A DNA stretch of 64,000 nucleotides from PFJX01 sp044227325 (GTDB lineage: Bacteria > Pseudomonadota > Gammaproteobacteria > Burkholderiales > Thiobacillaceae): assembly GCA_044227325.1 (NCBI GenBank), contig JBGAFI010000020.1, positions 1-64,000 on the forward strand. The letters are read 5' to 3'. The notes below the pieces were generated by a model. The model did not search any database, was not told the DNA's origin, and saw only the letters and a list, made by a program, of their open reading frames with translations. Below are positions 36,608 to 45,136 of this stretch, one piece after another (positions within the stretch are counted from its first letter, which is position 1; each line of letters starts with the position of its first letter). Both the position numbers and the translations under genes were made by a program.

Positions 36608-37054
36608 CTAGTCCGGACGGACCCGGAGCCGGAAGGTCACGGGCCCGTCGTTGACCAGGGCCACCCGCATGTGGGCGCCGAATTCGCCGGTGGCCACCTC
36701 CGGGTGGGCGGCCCGGGACTTCTCCACCAGGTAATCGAACAAGCGCCGTCCCTCGTCGGGCGGCGCGGCCGACGAGAAACTCGGCCGGGTGCCCTTGTCG
36801 GTCTCCGCCGCCAGGGTGAACTGGGACACCAGCAGCAGGCCGCCGCCCGTTTCCGCGAGACTCCGGTTCATGCGCCCCTGCTCATCCGAAAACACCCGGT
36901 AGCCGAGCAGACGCTCCAGCAGGCGATCCGCCTGGGCCCGGGCATCGCCTTTTTCCACCCCCACCAGCACCAGCAGGCCGGGGCCGATGCGGCCCACGAC
37001 CGCGCCCTCCACGGTCACGCTGGCCTCGCTCACCCTTTGCAGCAAACCGATCAT
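36608..37054 (-). CDS. dtd: D-aminoacyl-tRNA deacylase
   Basis: The 148-residue enzyme removes D-amino acids wrongly attached to tRNA. The family marks are visible: IGLLQRVSEASVTVEG at the start, LLLVSQFTLAAET, GTRPSFSSAAPP and, near the end, the Gly-Pro motif in NDGPVTF. Dtd works as a dimer in the cytoplasm with the SQF and GP motifs in the active site. Start ATG 37054 (MIGLLQRV) is chosen over the longer frame because it fits the family start exactly. Length is normal. Confidence 0.92.
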   Translation of the reverse strand: MIGLLQRVSEASVTVEGAVVGRIGPGLLVLVGVEKGDARAQADRLLERLLGYRVFSDEQGRMNRSLAETGGGLLLVSQFTLAAETDKGTRPSFSSAAPPDEGRRLFDYLVEKSRAAHPEVATGEFGAHMRVALVNDGPVTFRLRVRPD

Positions 37055-37161
37055 CGGCGGATTTCCCTTCCAAACAGCCAAGACCTCCGGCAAGCCGGAC
37101 CTGCTTGGAATTATGCCGCCCGGGCTATCATTGCGCGGCTGAAACCCACGGGAAACCCACC

Positions 37162-37545
37162 ATGAATCTGGAAAAGGTCGTCTTCGGCTTCTTCATCATC
37201 CTCGCCATGACCCTGAATTTCGGTTTCGTCATCGGCGAACTCGACAACGTCGAGCACCACCACGTCTACGAGCTGTTCGCGGTGGTGGTGGTGAACCTGA
37301 TCGCCACCGTGCTCAAGTTCGGCGAGCGCACCCAGATCGGCGCCATCCACCTCGCCACCAGCTTCGTCGCCGACCTGCAACTGATCGCCGCCGCCGGCGT
37401 CTGGGCCTACGCCGCGCATGTCTCTGCCATGGGTCTGACCCCCTCGGTCATGGCCAGCATCGTGTCCCTGGCGGCCGGGGCGCTGATGGCGAACGTGCTG
37501 TCGGTGATCATCCTGGTCATCGAGACCGTGCTGTTCCACCGCTGA
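37162..37545 (+). CDS. DUF6394-like integral membrane protein
   Basis: The 127-residue product has four hydrophobic segments (about 5-25, 38-52, 65-87, 98-122) and a short loop ELDNVEHHHVYELFA with three histidines next to acidic residues. It looks like the small proteobacterial DUF6394 family of unknown function. It is 31 bases upstream of the two-RCK channel gene on the same strand and could be its partner, as small membrane subunits often sit beside channels. The start ATG 37162 directly opens the first helix. Confidence 0.7.
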   Translation: MNLEKVVFGFFIILAMTLNFGFVIGELDNVEHHHVYELFAVVVVNLIATVLKFGERTQIGAIHLATSFVADLQLIAAAGVWAYAAHVSAMGLTPSVMASIVSLAAGALMANVLSVIILVIETVLFHR

Positions 37546-37576
37546 ACGGACCGCTTCGCGAGCACCGGGCCGAACG

Positions 37577-39298
37577 ATGAACAGCGTGCTGTTCCTGGTT
37601 CTGCGGCGCATGCGCCTGCCGCTGATCCTGCTCGTCTCCAGCTATGCCGTCTCCGTCCTGGGCATGAGCCTGATGCCCGGCATCGACGCGGACGGCAACC
37701 GGGCTCCGGGCCTGAGCCTGTTCCACGCCTTCTACTTCGTCAGCTACACCGCCACCACCATCGGCTTCGGCGAGGTTCCCCAGGCCTTCAGCGAGGCGCA
37801 GCGCGCCTGGGCCATGGTCACCATCTACCTGACCGTCCTGGTCTGGCTCTACAGCATCGGCACCATTCTGGCGCTGTTGCAGGATCCGGCCTTCCGGCGC
37901 GTCATCAAGACCAACAGCTTCGAGCACCGGGTCAGGCGCCTGCGCCAGCCCTTCTACATCATCTGCGGCTGCGGCGAGACCGGCGCCATGCTGATGCAGG
38001 CCCTGGACAGCCGCAATCAGCAGGCGGTGGTGCTGGACATCGATCCGGACCGCATCAGCGAGCTGGAACTGGGCCAATACCATCTGGACATTCCCGCCTT
38101 GACCGCGGACGCGCGCCTGCCGGAAAACCTGGAATCCGCGGGCTTGAGCCACCCCTCCTGCGCCGGCGTCATCGCCCTCACCAACGACGACCAGGCGAAC
38201 CTTTCGGTGGCCGTGACGGCGAAACTGTTGCGCCCGGAACTGCCGGTGCTGTCCCGCGCCGACGGCATGGAGACCGCCGGCAACATGGCCTCCTTCGGCA
38301 CCAACGAGATCGTCAACGCCTTCGAGGCCTTCGGCCTGCATCTCGCCATGGCCCTGCACAGCCCGGGCCAGCACCTGCTTTACGACTGGCTGACCGACGT
38401 GCCCGGCATGCCCCTGAGCGAGCCGCTGCGGCCGCCCCGGGGCAAATGGATCATCTGCGGCTACGGCCGCTTCGGCAAAGCCGTGGTGCGCCATCTGCGC
38501 AAGGAAAGCATCGAACTGGTGATCGTCGAGGCCGACACGGCCCGGACCGGCTGCGTCGACTGCATCCAGGGCAGCGGCACCGAGGCGAACACCCTGCTGG
38601 AAGCCGGCATCAAGGGCGCGGTGGGCATCGTCGCCGGCACCGACAACGACGTGAACAACCTGTCCATCGTCATGACCGCGCGGGAACTCAAGCCGGACCT
38701 GTTCATGGTGGCGCGCCAGAACCGGCAGGCCAACGCGCCCCTGTTCCAGCGTTTCGGCGCGAACGTCACCATGCAACCGGCGGATATCGTCGGCCACGAA
38801 TTCCTGTCCCTGCTCACCACGCCCCTGCTGTCCCGCTTCTTCGCCCAATGCAAGGGACGCTCCAGCGACTGGGCCAACGAGCTGCTGTCCCGCATCGCCG
38901 CCATCGTCGGCGACACGGTGCCGGAAGTCTGGGACGTGGAACTCAGCACGGAGAACGCGGTGGCCGTGCGCCAGGCCCTGGACCTGAACATGGACATCAC
39001 CCTGCGCGACCTGATCCGCGACCCCTCGGACCGGAACGCGGACCTGCCCTGCATTCCCCTGCTCCTGGGCAGCACGGAAGCCCTGCTGCCCGACCCGGAC
39101 ACCCCCTTGTTCCCGGGCGACCGCATCCTGTTCTGCGGCGGCAAGGGCGCGCGCGGGCGCCAGATACTCGCGCTGCGCAATCTGAAAGTGCTGAACTACC
39201 TGGTCACCGGGGAGGACAGTCCGGGCGGCTGGTTCTGGCAGTGGCTGCGCCGCCCGCGCGGGCGCGGCGTCAGACAGGGCAAGGCTTCCCGCCCATGA
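37577..39298 (+). CDS. Two-TM potassium channel with two RCK domains
   Basis: The 573-residue protein has helices at about 12-33 and 78-104, a pore loop with the filter TIGFGE at 61-66, then two RCK/TrkA domains (about 125-270 with FYIICGCGETGAML and 290-420 with WIICGYGRFGKAVV). A C-terminal RCK_C-like part (430-555) completes it. Two RCK units in one chain form a half gating ring, so the channel is probably a tetramer with eight units. The GFG instead of GYG is known from some potassium channels. It ends next to a strong hairpin at 39302-39330. Confidence 0.87.
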   Translation: MNSVLFLVLRRMRLPLILLVSSYAVSVLGMSLMPGIDADGNRAPGLSLFHAFYFVSYTATTIGFGEVPQAFSEAQRAWAMVTIYLTVLVWLYSIGTILALLQDPAFRRVIKTNSFEHRVRRLRQPFYIICGCGETGAMLMQALDSRNQQAVVLDIDPDRISELELGQYHLDIPALTADARLPENLESAGLSHPSCAGVIALTNDDQANLSVAVTAKLLRPELPVLSRADGMETAGNMASFGTNEIVNAFEAFGLHLAMALHSPGQHLLYDWLTDVPGMPLSEPLRPPRGKWIICGYGRFGKAVVRHLRKESIELVIVEADTARTGCVDCIQGSGTEANTLLEAGIKGAVGIVAGTDNDVNNLSIVMTARELKPDLFMVARQNRQANAPLFQRFGANVTMQPADIVGHEFLSLLTTPLLSRFFAQCKGRSSDWANELLSRIAAIVGDTVPEVWDVELSTENAVAVRQALDLNMDITLRDLIRDPSDRNADLPCIPLLLGSTEALLPDPDTPLFPGDRILFCGGKGARGRQILALRNLKVLNYLVTGEDSPGGWFWQWLRRPRGRGVRQGKASRP

Positions 39299-39301
39299 AA
39301 A

Positions 39302-39330
39302 ATGGCGCCGGCCTTGCGGCCCGGCGCCAT
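39302..39330 (-). terminator. Rho-independent terminator of cytochrome c gene
   Basis: ATGGCGCCGG (39302-39311) pairs perfectly with CCGGCGCCAT (39321-39330), extended by GGCC/GGCC in the loop. Read on the minus strand, the stem is followed by a T-run (AAAAA at 39298-39302 on the plus strand). It lies 33 bases after the cytochrome c stop and may also stop the convergent channel transcript. Confidence 0.8.
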
Positions 39331-39362
39331 CCGATTCCGCCCAGGTCAGGCGAGGCGGGAGA

Positions 39363-39794
39363 TCACTCGCCCACGTAAGTCGCCAAAGCGGCGATCTGCT
39401 CGTCGCTCAGCGGCTTCGCCATCGCCGCCATGACGGCGGTCTTGGGCCCCATCTGCTTGCCGGCGCGATAGTCGGTCAGGCGGGACTGGATATCCGCCTT
39501 GGTCAGACCGGCCAGCTTCGGGTTGTCGGCCAGGCCTTCGCCGGTTGCGCCATGGCAACTGGCGCATTTCGCGGCGAACAGATCATGACCGTCCATACCG
39601 CCGGTATCCACGGCGGCGCCTTCCACGTGCCCGGCGACACCCTGGCTCGGGTCCATGGGCATGGGCGGCCCGGCCATCTCGCCGGAAGTACCGGGTGCCG
39701 GCGCCTCGGCGGCGGGTTCGGCGGGTTTATCCTGGCCGCAGGCGGCCAGGGTGAGCGTCAAAGCGAGAGAAAGAAACAGCGGCGTCGATTTCAT
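39363..39794 (-). CDS. Class I cytochrome c lipoprotein
   Basis: This 143-residue product starts with a lipoprotein signal (LTLAAC about residues 15-19), then a low-complexity proline/alanine linker and a single cytochrome c domain (about 65-143). The heme motif CASCH is at about residues 77-81. A Met-containing stretch (QMGPKTAVMAAMAKPLSD) supplies the likely axial ligand. It acts at the outer face of the inner membrane or in the periplasm as an electron carrier. No oxidase or reductase gene is adjacent. The terminator just downstream marks a single-gene transcript. Confidence 0.87.
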   Translation of the reverse strand: MKSTPLFLSLALTLTLAACGQDKPAEPAAEAPAPGTSGEMAGPPMPMDPSQGVAGHVEGAAVDTGGMDGHDLFAAKCASCHGATGEGLADNPKLAGLTKADIQSRLTDYRAGKQMGPKTAVMAAMAKPLSDEQIAALATYVGE

Positions 39795-40113
39795 GTTCTT
39801 GATTCCCTATGTCGATTGGAAAAAAACCCCGTTGGGTTCATCGATGCCCTGCGAGCAGGCGAATCTGCTTACAGCGCGTCGGATAAAGGACAGGATAATA
39901 CTCTTATATAAAACTTTCCTACATAAGAAGAAGAGCATGTAGGCGACTCACACGCTGCGAGCGTCCACCCGCCAGACCGGGGAATCCAAGGCGAAGAGGC
40001 CGGGCCGCGCCCGCCGCTCCGGCGCTCCAGCGCGGGCGGCACGTCGAAAGGGGCGGATGATGGATCGCCAGCGCGGTGGTATACATCCGGCACCACGGAA
40101 AAAGGGATAGGCG
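39795..40113. other. Intergenic region, AT-richer, no gene
   Basis: This 319-base gap lies between divergent genes. The part 39820-39940 is clearly richer in A and T than the rest of the window, as expected for promoters, with TATAA-like runs near 39905. A confident -35/-10 pair could not be chosen. No gene or repeat is supported. Confidence 0.4.
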
Positions 40114-41322
40114 ATGCCAACGGACGATAGCCGTCTGCGATCCATGATCCAACTGCTGGAGGCGCTCGTCGCGCGCCCCAGCCGCGCCGGCGTCGATTCG
40201 CCCGAGCCGGTGCTGCGCGCCATCTCGGACTGGTTGGACGCGCGCGGCATCCAGCACGCCTGGCTGCGCGACGACGCGAGGCAGCCGCTCGGGCTGTGGG
40301 GCGAGTTCGCCGGCGCCGGCCCGGGCCCCACCTATCTGCTGGACGCCACCGCCGACACGGCGCCCTACGGCGACCCCGCCGCCTGGCGCCACGCCCCGGA
40401 CCGGCCGACCGTCGAGGACGGCTGGCTGTACGGACGCGGCAGCGCGGATTCCAAGGCGGGCATCGCCGTGTTCTGCCACGTGCTCGCCGATCTGCTGCCC
40501 CGGCGCGCCGAGTGGGCGGGCCGGCTGGGCTTCGTGTTCGACGCCGAGGAACACACGGGCAGCTTCGCCGGCATCCGCCGCTACATGGCCCAGCGCAGCG
40601 GCGAACCCCTCGCCGGGGTGATGATCGGCTACCCGGGCAACGACCGGCTGATCACCGGCGCGCGCGGCTTCCTGCGCGCCACCGTCACCGTCCATGGCGT
40701 GGCGGCCCACTCCGGCTCCTCCTCCCGGCGCGGCGTCAACGCCATCGCCCGCGCCGGCCGCTTGATCGCCGCGCTGGCGGCGGCGGCGCTGCCCGCCGGC
40801 GGCGACGGGTTTCCGCTGCCGCCCCGGATCACCCCCACGGCGATCCGGGGCGGCGGCGACTTCACCCTGGTGCCGGACCTGTGCGAAGTCGACCTGGACC
40901 TGCGCCTCACCCCCGCGTTTCCCGAAGCCGCCGCTCGCGCCAGCGTGGAGGCCGAGGCCGCCCGGCTGGACGCGCCGGGCGAGGCGCCGCCCACGGAAAT
41001 CGCCTGGCGTCCCGGCTGGCCGCCCTATCGCCTCGACCCGGAGCTGCCCATGGCGCGCGTGCTGGCGGAGGCCGCCGCCGAGGCCTTCGGCCACCCGGTG
41101 CCGAGCGCGGTGGCCGGCCCCTCCAACATCGCCAATTTCCTGGCGACCCTGGGCGTGCCCGCCACCGCCGGGCTCGGCGTGAGCTACCGCAACATCCACG
41201 CGCCCGACGAATGCGTGCGCCTCGACACCCTGGCGCCCGCCTTCCTGGCCTATCGCAACGCCTTGACGCGCCTCCTTGCCGGGGAGGACGGCGCACACAA
41301 TCCACACGGGAGACCACGATGA
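40114..41322 (+). CDS. M20-family peptidase-like protein with altered metal site
   Basis: The 402-residue product has the M20 (ArgE/DapE/ACY1) fold: catalytic region, a dimerisation domain (about 185-300, ITGARGFLRATVTVHG) and the YGRGSADSKAG and DAEEHTG motifs that hold the bridging Asp and the Glu pair. The first zinc-ligand His of the usual HxD is Thr (LLDATADTAP), and the EPT-type ligand region reads GYPGN. A late His occurs in NIHAPDE. Metal binding may be reduced or different. It is coupled by an ATGA overlap to the patatin-like gene. Substrate unknown. Confidence 0.75.
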   Translation: MPTDDSRLRSMIQLLEALVARPSRAGVDSPEPVLRAISDWLDARGIQHAWLRDDARQPLGLWGEFAGAGPGPTYLLDATADTAPYGDPAAWRHAPDRPTVEDGWLYGRGSADSKAGIAVFCHVLADLLPRRAEWAGRLGFVFDAEEHTGSFAGIRRYMAQRSGEPLAGVMIGYPGNDRLITGARGFLRATVTVHGVAAHSGSSSRRGVNAIARAGRLIAALAAAALPAGGDGFPLPPRITPTAIRGGGDFTLVPDLCEVDLDLRLTPAFPEAAARASVEAEAARLDAPGEAPPTEIAWRPGWPPYRLDPELPMARVLAEAAAEAFGHPVPSAVAGPSNIANFLATLGVPATAGLGVSYRNIHAPDECVRLDTLAPAFLAYRNALTRLLAGEDGAHNPHGRPR

Positions 41323-44300
41323 ACGAAACCCCAGCAGGCAGCTTCCACGAGCAGGAACTACGCCTGGCCCTGGTGATGAACGGCGGCGTCAGCCTGGCGA
41401 TCTGGATCGGCGGCGTGACCCAGGAGATCAACCGGCTGGTGCGCGGCGAATCCGTGTACGGCCGGATCGCCGACGCGCTTTACCTGAAGCCGCGCGTCGA
41501 CATCGTCAGCGGCACCAGCGCGGGCGGCATCAACGGCGCCCTGCTCGCCCTCGCCATGAGCCAGGGCAAGCCCCTGGACCCGCTGCGGGACATCTGGCTC
41601 GACCAGGGCGACATCCTCACCCTGCTGCGCAAGCCCTTGGAATCCGACCCGCCCTCGCTGCTGGACGGCGGCTACTTCTACCAGGCCATGGTGGACGGCT
41701 TCCAGAAGGTGCGCGACCAGCAGGGCGCCGGCACCCTGCCGCCGGCCGGCGTGCCCATCGAGCTCACCCTCACCACCACGGTGCTGTGCGGCGAGGTGAC
41801 CGACTTCCCGGACGACGCCGGCACGGTGATCCGCGACGTCACCCACCGCGGCCTGCTGAAGTTCAACCGCGGCCCCGACCTGGCGGACGACCCCTTCGCC
41901 GGGCCGGACATCGTGCTCAAGCTCGGCGCGGCGGCGCGCGCCACCGCTTCGTTCCCGGGCGCCTTCGAGCCCTTCTACCTGCCCGGCGAGGGCGAGAAGG
42001 TGACGGCCGGCGGGCGTCCCGTGCCCTGCCTCAAGGGCCACGCCAATTTCAACTCGGAGTGGAAGTCCGGACGCTACGTGGTGGACGGCGGCGTGCTCGA
42101 CAACAACCCGCTGGAGTCGGCCATCGACGCCGTGTTCCGCCAGCGCGCGGAGGGCGAGGTCAGGCGCGTCCTGGCCTACGTGGTGCCTGATCCCGGCCAC
42201 ATCCCCGAGCCGCCGCCCCAGCAGCCCGGCAACACGCCCAGCATCCTGAGCACGGTGGCGGCGTCGCTGGTGAGCATCCCGCGCGTGGAATCCGTGTCGG
42301 ACCAGTTGCGCGCCGTCATCGATCACAACCAGCGCGTGTCGCGCCAGCGCGATACGCGGCTGCTGGTGGCCCGCTCCCTGGAGTGGGAAGGCGCCCGCCG
42401 CGTCGCCGAGGCCGTGTTCAACGGCTACCGGCTGCGCCGCATGCAGAGCGCGGCCGACTACATCGCCGAGGCGATCGTCAAGGGCGCGGCGCGCCATCGC
42501 GACGCCAGCGGCCACGGCATCGCCCTCGGCCGCCGCGCGCGGCAACGCATCTCCGAAGCGCTGCCGCGCATGCCCGACCTGCCCTGGCTGCCCAGCAGCT
42601 TCGCCGACGCCACGGACGAGCGGGCCTGGCGCTGGGGCCTGATCACCCTGGAAAACGTCATGGGCTCGCTGCTCGACCTGCTGCGCCAGGGCATGGCGCT
42701 GGTGCCGGCGCGCCGCACCGAGACTAGCGACGCGTTGTGGCAGGCGTTCGCCCAGAAGCGCCGCGCCGCCTACGACCTGGTGGCCGAACTCGCCGGTCTG
42801 CGGCGGCGCGACATGGGGCATTGGGAGACGCGCGGGCGCGAGCTCGCGCCCCGGCTGGCGGCCATCGAACGGAGCGGCGATACGGCGGAACTGGACCGGA
42901 TGATGCAGGAAGAACTGCGCACCTGGGTCCGGCTCTTCGACGGGGAGACCGCGCAAAACACCAGCCGCGAGGGGAAGAGTGAGGGGAAAACCGAGGGGAA
43001 GATCGAGCCGCCCCGGGTGTTCGCCGAACTGGCCGGCAAGATCGGCATGCTGTTTCTCTCCTCCCTGCCGCTGCTGCGCGGCGTGCTCGGCCTGGGCATC
43101 TCCAAGCGCGACGCCGAGCGGTACGCCGACCTCAACACCCTGCTCGATTTCTTCGACCCGTCCGCCGGCGGCGCCAACCCGCCCACCCTGGCGGACGCCT
43201 GGCTGCGGCTGCTCACCCAGGAGGTGGTGCATTACGCGTTCGGCGCGACCCCCACCCGGGAACAGCACCTGGAGTTGATCCAGTTCAGCGCCAACGTGCC
43301 CACCGCGTTCAACGGCCCCAACCGGCTGGAACAGAAGCTGGCGGGCGTGCAGATCGCCCACTTCGGCGCGTTCTACAAACGCTCCTGGCGCATCAACGAC
43401 TGGCTGTTCGGCCGCCTGGACGGCGCCGAACGCCTGATCCACGTGCTGCTCGACCCGAGCCGGCTCGCGCGCCTGTACGGCGGCGAACCCGCCGCCGCGC
43501 CCGGCGGCAACATCCGCGCGGTGCTCGATTTGCTGCGCGACGCGGTGTTCGCGGGCGTCGAGCGCCAGGACGACGCGGTCTTCCTCACCAGGCAATGGCA
43601 GCAGCGCCAGCCCGACATGGAACGGGAGCTGGCCTTCCTGGAGCCGCCAGACGGCAAGCCCGTCCAGTTGCCGGAATCCCTGCCCGAGTGCGGCGCCATG
43701 GTGCGCGAGCGCGTCCATCTCGACATCCTGCGCCGGGAGCTGCCGGCACTGGCCAACGCGGTGGGCGACGACGAAATGGACGGCGCCGACAGCCAGGGCA
43801 ACGGCCCCAAGTTCCTCAAGCGCTTCCGCGCCGCGCTGTTTCCCGACGGCTACAAGCCAGGCGGCAAGGCGCCACGCATCGGCGTCGACGACGGCCTGCC
43901 CACGGAACAACTGGTGGAGCTGTTCAAGGGCGCCAAGGTGGGCGAGGAGAAGGTGCTCAAGGAAGTGGGCACCGACCGCTTCACCCTGCTGACCACCCGG
44001 GCCGCCGCGGTGGGCATCTCCGCCCTCTCGGGCAAGGGTTCGGGCCTCAAGGGGCTGGGCATGGTGTTCGCGTCCCTGCGCGCGCCCCTGATCGCCCTGG
44101 ACATCCTGGTGCAGGCCCTGCTGAAGCGTGGGCGCATCTTCGTGAGCCTCTACGCCATGGCCATGGCGGCCAGCCTCGTGGTGCTGCTGTCCGGCCCCCT
44201 GGCCCAGGCCAAATGGGCGGACTGGGTGGCGTACTCGTCCGGCGTCATTCTGTTCGCGGGCCTGCTGGTCCTGCTGCGTCGGCACCTGGGGCTGTTCCTG

Positions 44301-44369
44301 GGCGTGATCGTGCTGGCCCTGGTCATCGGCGTGGCGGTGCCCTTCATCCAAAAGTGCCTGGGGTCGTGA
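41319..44369 (+). CDS. Large patatin-like phospholipase protein with C-terminal membrane segments
   Basis: The 1016-residue product has an N-terminal patatin domain with an oxyanion stretch NGGVSLAIWIGG (21-32), nucleophile Ser67 in GTSAGG and the Asp256 of VVDGGVLDNNP, a complete Ser-Asp dyad. Members cleave acyl ester bonds of lipids. The middle part (about 290-900) is long, helical and partly charged, as in patatin-like proteins carrying DUF3376-type extensions. The C-terminal 75 residues have two or three membrane segments (about 943-965, 970-985, 990-1010). It probably sits at the inner membrane. Coupled to the M20-like gene. Confidence 0.8.
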   Translation: MNETPAGSFHEQELRLALVMNGGVSLAIWIGGVTQEINRLVRGESVYGRIADALYLKPRVDIVSGTSAGGINGALLALAMSQGKPLDPLRDIWLDQGDILTLLRKPLESDPPSLLDGGYFYQAMVDGFQKVRDQQGAGTLPPAGVPIELTLTTTVLCGEVTDFPDDAGTVIRDVTHRGLLKFNRGPDLADDPFAGPDIVLKLGAAARATASFPGAFEPFYLPGEGEKVTAGGRPVPCLKGHANFNSEWKSGRYVVDGGVLDNNPLESAIDAVFRQRAEGEVRRVLAYVVPDPGHIPEPPPQQPGNTPSILSTVAASLVSIPRVESVSDQLRAVIDHNQRVSRQRDTRLLVARSLEWEGARRVAEAVFNGYRLRRMQSAADYIAEAIVKGAARHRDASGHGIALGRRARQRISEALPRMPDLPWLPSSFADATDERAWRWGLITLENVMGSLLDLLRQGMALVPARRTETSDALWQAFAQKRRAAYDLVAELAGLRRRDMGHWETRGRELAPRLAAIERSGDTAELDRMMQEELRTWVRLFDGETAQNTSREGKSEGKTEGKIEPPRVFAELAGKIGMLFLSSLPLLRGVLGLGISKRDAERYADLNTLLDFFDPSAGGANPPTLADAWLRLLTQEVVHYAFGATPTREQHLELIQFSANVPTAFNGPNRLEQKLAGVQIAHFGAFYKRSWRINDWLFGRLDGAERLIHVLLDPSRLARLYGGEPAAAPGGNIRAVLDLLRDAVFAGVERQDDAVFLTRQWQQRQPDMERELAFLEPPDGKPVQLPESLPECGAMVRERVHLDILRRELPALANAVGDDEMDGADSQGNGPKFLKRFRAALFPDGYKPGGKAPRIGVDDGLPTEQLVELFKGAKVGEEKVLKEVGTDRFTLLTTRAAAVGISALSGKGSGLKGLGMVFASLRAPLIALDILVQALLKRGRIFVSLYAMAMAASLVVLLSGPLAQAKWADWVAYSSGVILFAGLLVLLRRHLGLFLGVIVLALVIGVAVPFIQKCLGS

Positions 44370-44414
44370 GCCGCGCTTGAATCGATGTGTTGGATCGCGC
44401 CGGACATAGCTCAT

Positions 44415-44500
44415 CACCTCGGCCATGACCGCAAGCTAGACCACCTGGTAGTCGTCGCCGGCCATGCTCTGGATCATCTGGCTGCCCAGGTTGCGGGTCA
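44415..44500 (-). pseudogene. 86-bp fragment of clpB
   Basis: The segment matches clpB positions 49431-49516 on the same strand at about 77 of 86 bases. On the minus strand it still reads NLGSQMIQ and AGDDYQVV before a stop codon, corresponding to the second AAA module of ClpB near its C-terminus. The bases beyond both ends are unrelated to clpB. It is a relic of recombination at the clpB side of the locus and begins the block that carries higBA and the STAND-type gene. Confidence 0.85.
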
Positions 44501-44709
44501 GCGGAGTGGAAGCAGCCATCGGATATCAGGCGATGTTCCACAACGCCAGCATCCTGAAAAACCGCCGTGTGGTGTTCAACATCAAGGGCAACGATTACCG
44601 CCTTATCGTGGCCGTGGCATACCGCTTTGGGGCGCTCTACATCAAATTCGTTGGCAACCACGCGGAATACGATCAGGTTGACGCCGAAACCGTGGAACAG
44701 GAGTTATGA
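44464..44709 (+). pseudogene. 5'-truncated higB toxin
   Basis: This 81-codon frame reads SILKNRRVVFNIKGNDYRL and KFVGNHAEYDQVDAETV, the middle and C-terminal parts of HigB/RelE-type toxins (usual length 95-105). The first 35-40 residues of the family are absent. They are replaced by about 12 codons read from the antisense of the clpB fragment, so the ATG at 44464 is not original. RelE-type mRNA cleavage needs the missing N-terminal helices, so the product is probably inactive. The stop TGA overlaps the higA start. Confidence 0.75.
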
Positions 44710-45086
44710 ACATGGACATCCACCCCATCCGTACCGAAGACGATTACCGCGCCGCGATGCGGGAAATCTCCGCTTTCTTCGGCAACGAACCCGAGCCCGA
44801 CACCCCGGAAGGCGACCGCTTCGACATCCTGCTCACCCTGGCGGAAGCCTATGAGGCCAGGCACTTTCCCGTGGACCTGCCCGACCCGGTTGAAGCCATC
44901 AAATTCCGCATGGAACAAGGGGGACTCACGCCCAAGGACCTGGAACCCATGATCGGGCAGATGAACCGGGTGTATGAAATCCTCAACCGCAAGCGCCCGC
45001 TGACGCTGGCGATGATTCGCAAGCTGCACGAGGGGCTGGGGATACCTGCGGAGAGTTTGATCAAACAAGCCGACGTGTCACGATAG
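44706..45086 (+). CDS. higA: HigA-type antitoxin
   Basis: The 126-residue product resembles HigA antitoxins with an N-terminal segment (IHPIRTEDDYRAAMREISAFF), a linker, and a C-terminal helix-turn-helix (about 72-118, GGLTPKDLEPMIGQMNRVYEILNRKRPLTLAMIRKLHEGLGI). In family members it neutralises HigB and represses its own promoter. Here the toxin is truncated, leaving an antitoxin that could still act as a DNA-binding regulator or protect against other HigB toxins. The ATG overlaps the higB stop by four bases. The gene ends 50 bases before the STAND gene. Confidence 0.85.
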   Translation: MNMDIHPIRTEDDYRAAMREISAFFGNEPEPDTPEGDRFDILLTLAEAYEARHFPVDLPDPVEAIKFRMEQGGLTPKDLEPMIGQMNRVYEILNRKRPLTLAMIRKLHEGLGIPAESLIKQADVSR

Positions 45087-45136
45087 GCACTCGAATCGGC
45101 GGCTGAAATCTAGAAGAACTTCCACAGGGAAACCGC

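Noticed and set aside
41358..44426. Open frame of 1022 codons on the minus strand
   Set aside because: It is antisense to the patatin-like gene, whose Ser-Asp motifs are intact. There is no domain signal in the minus frame.
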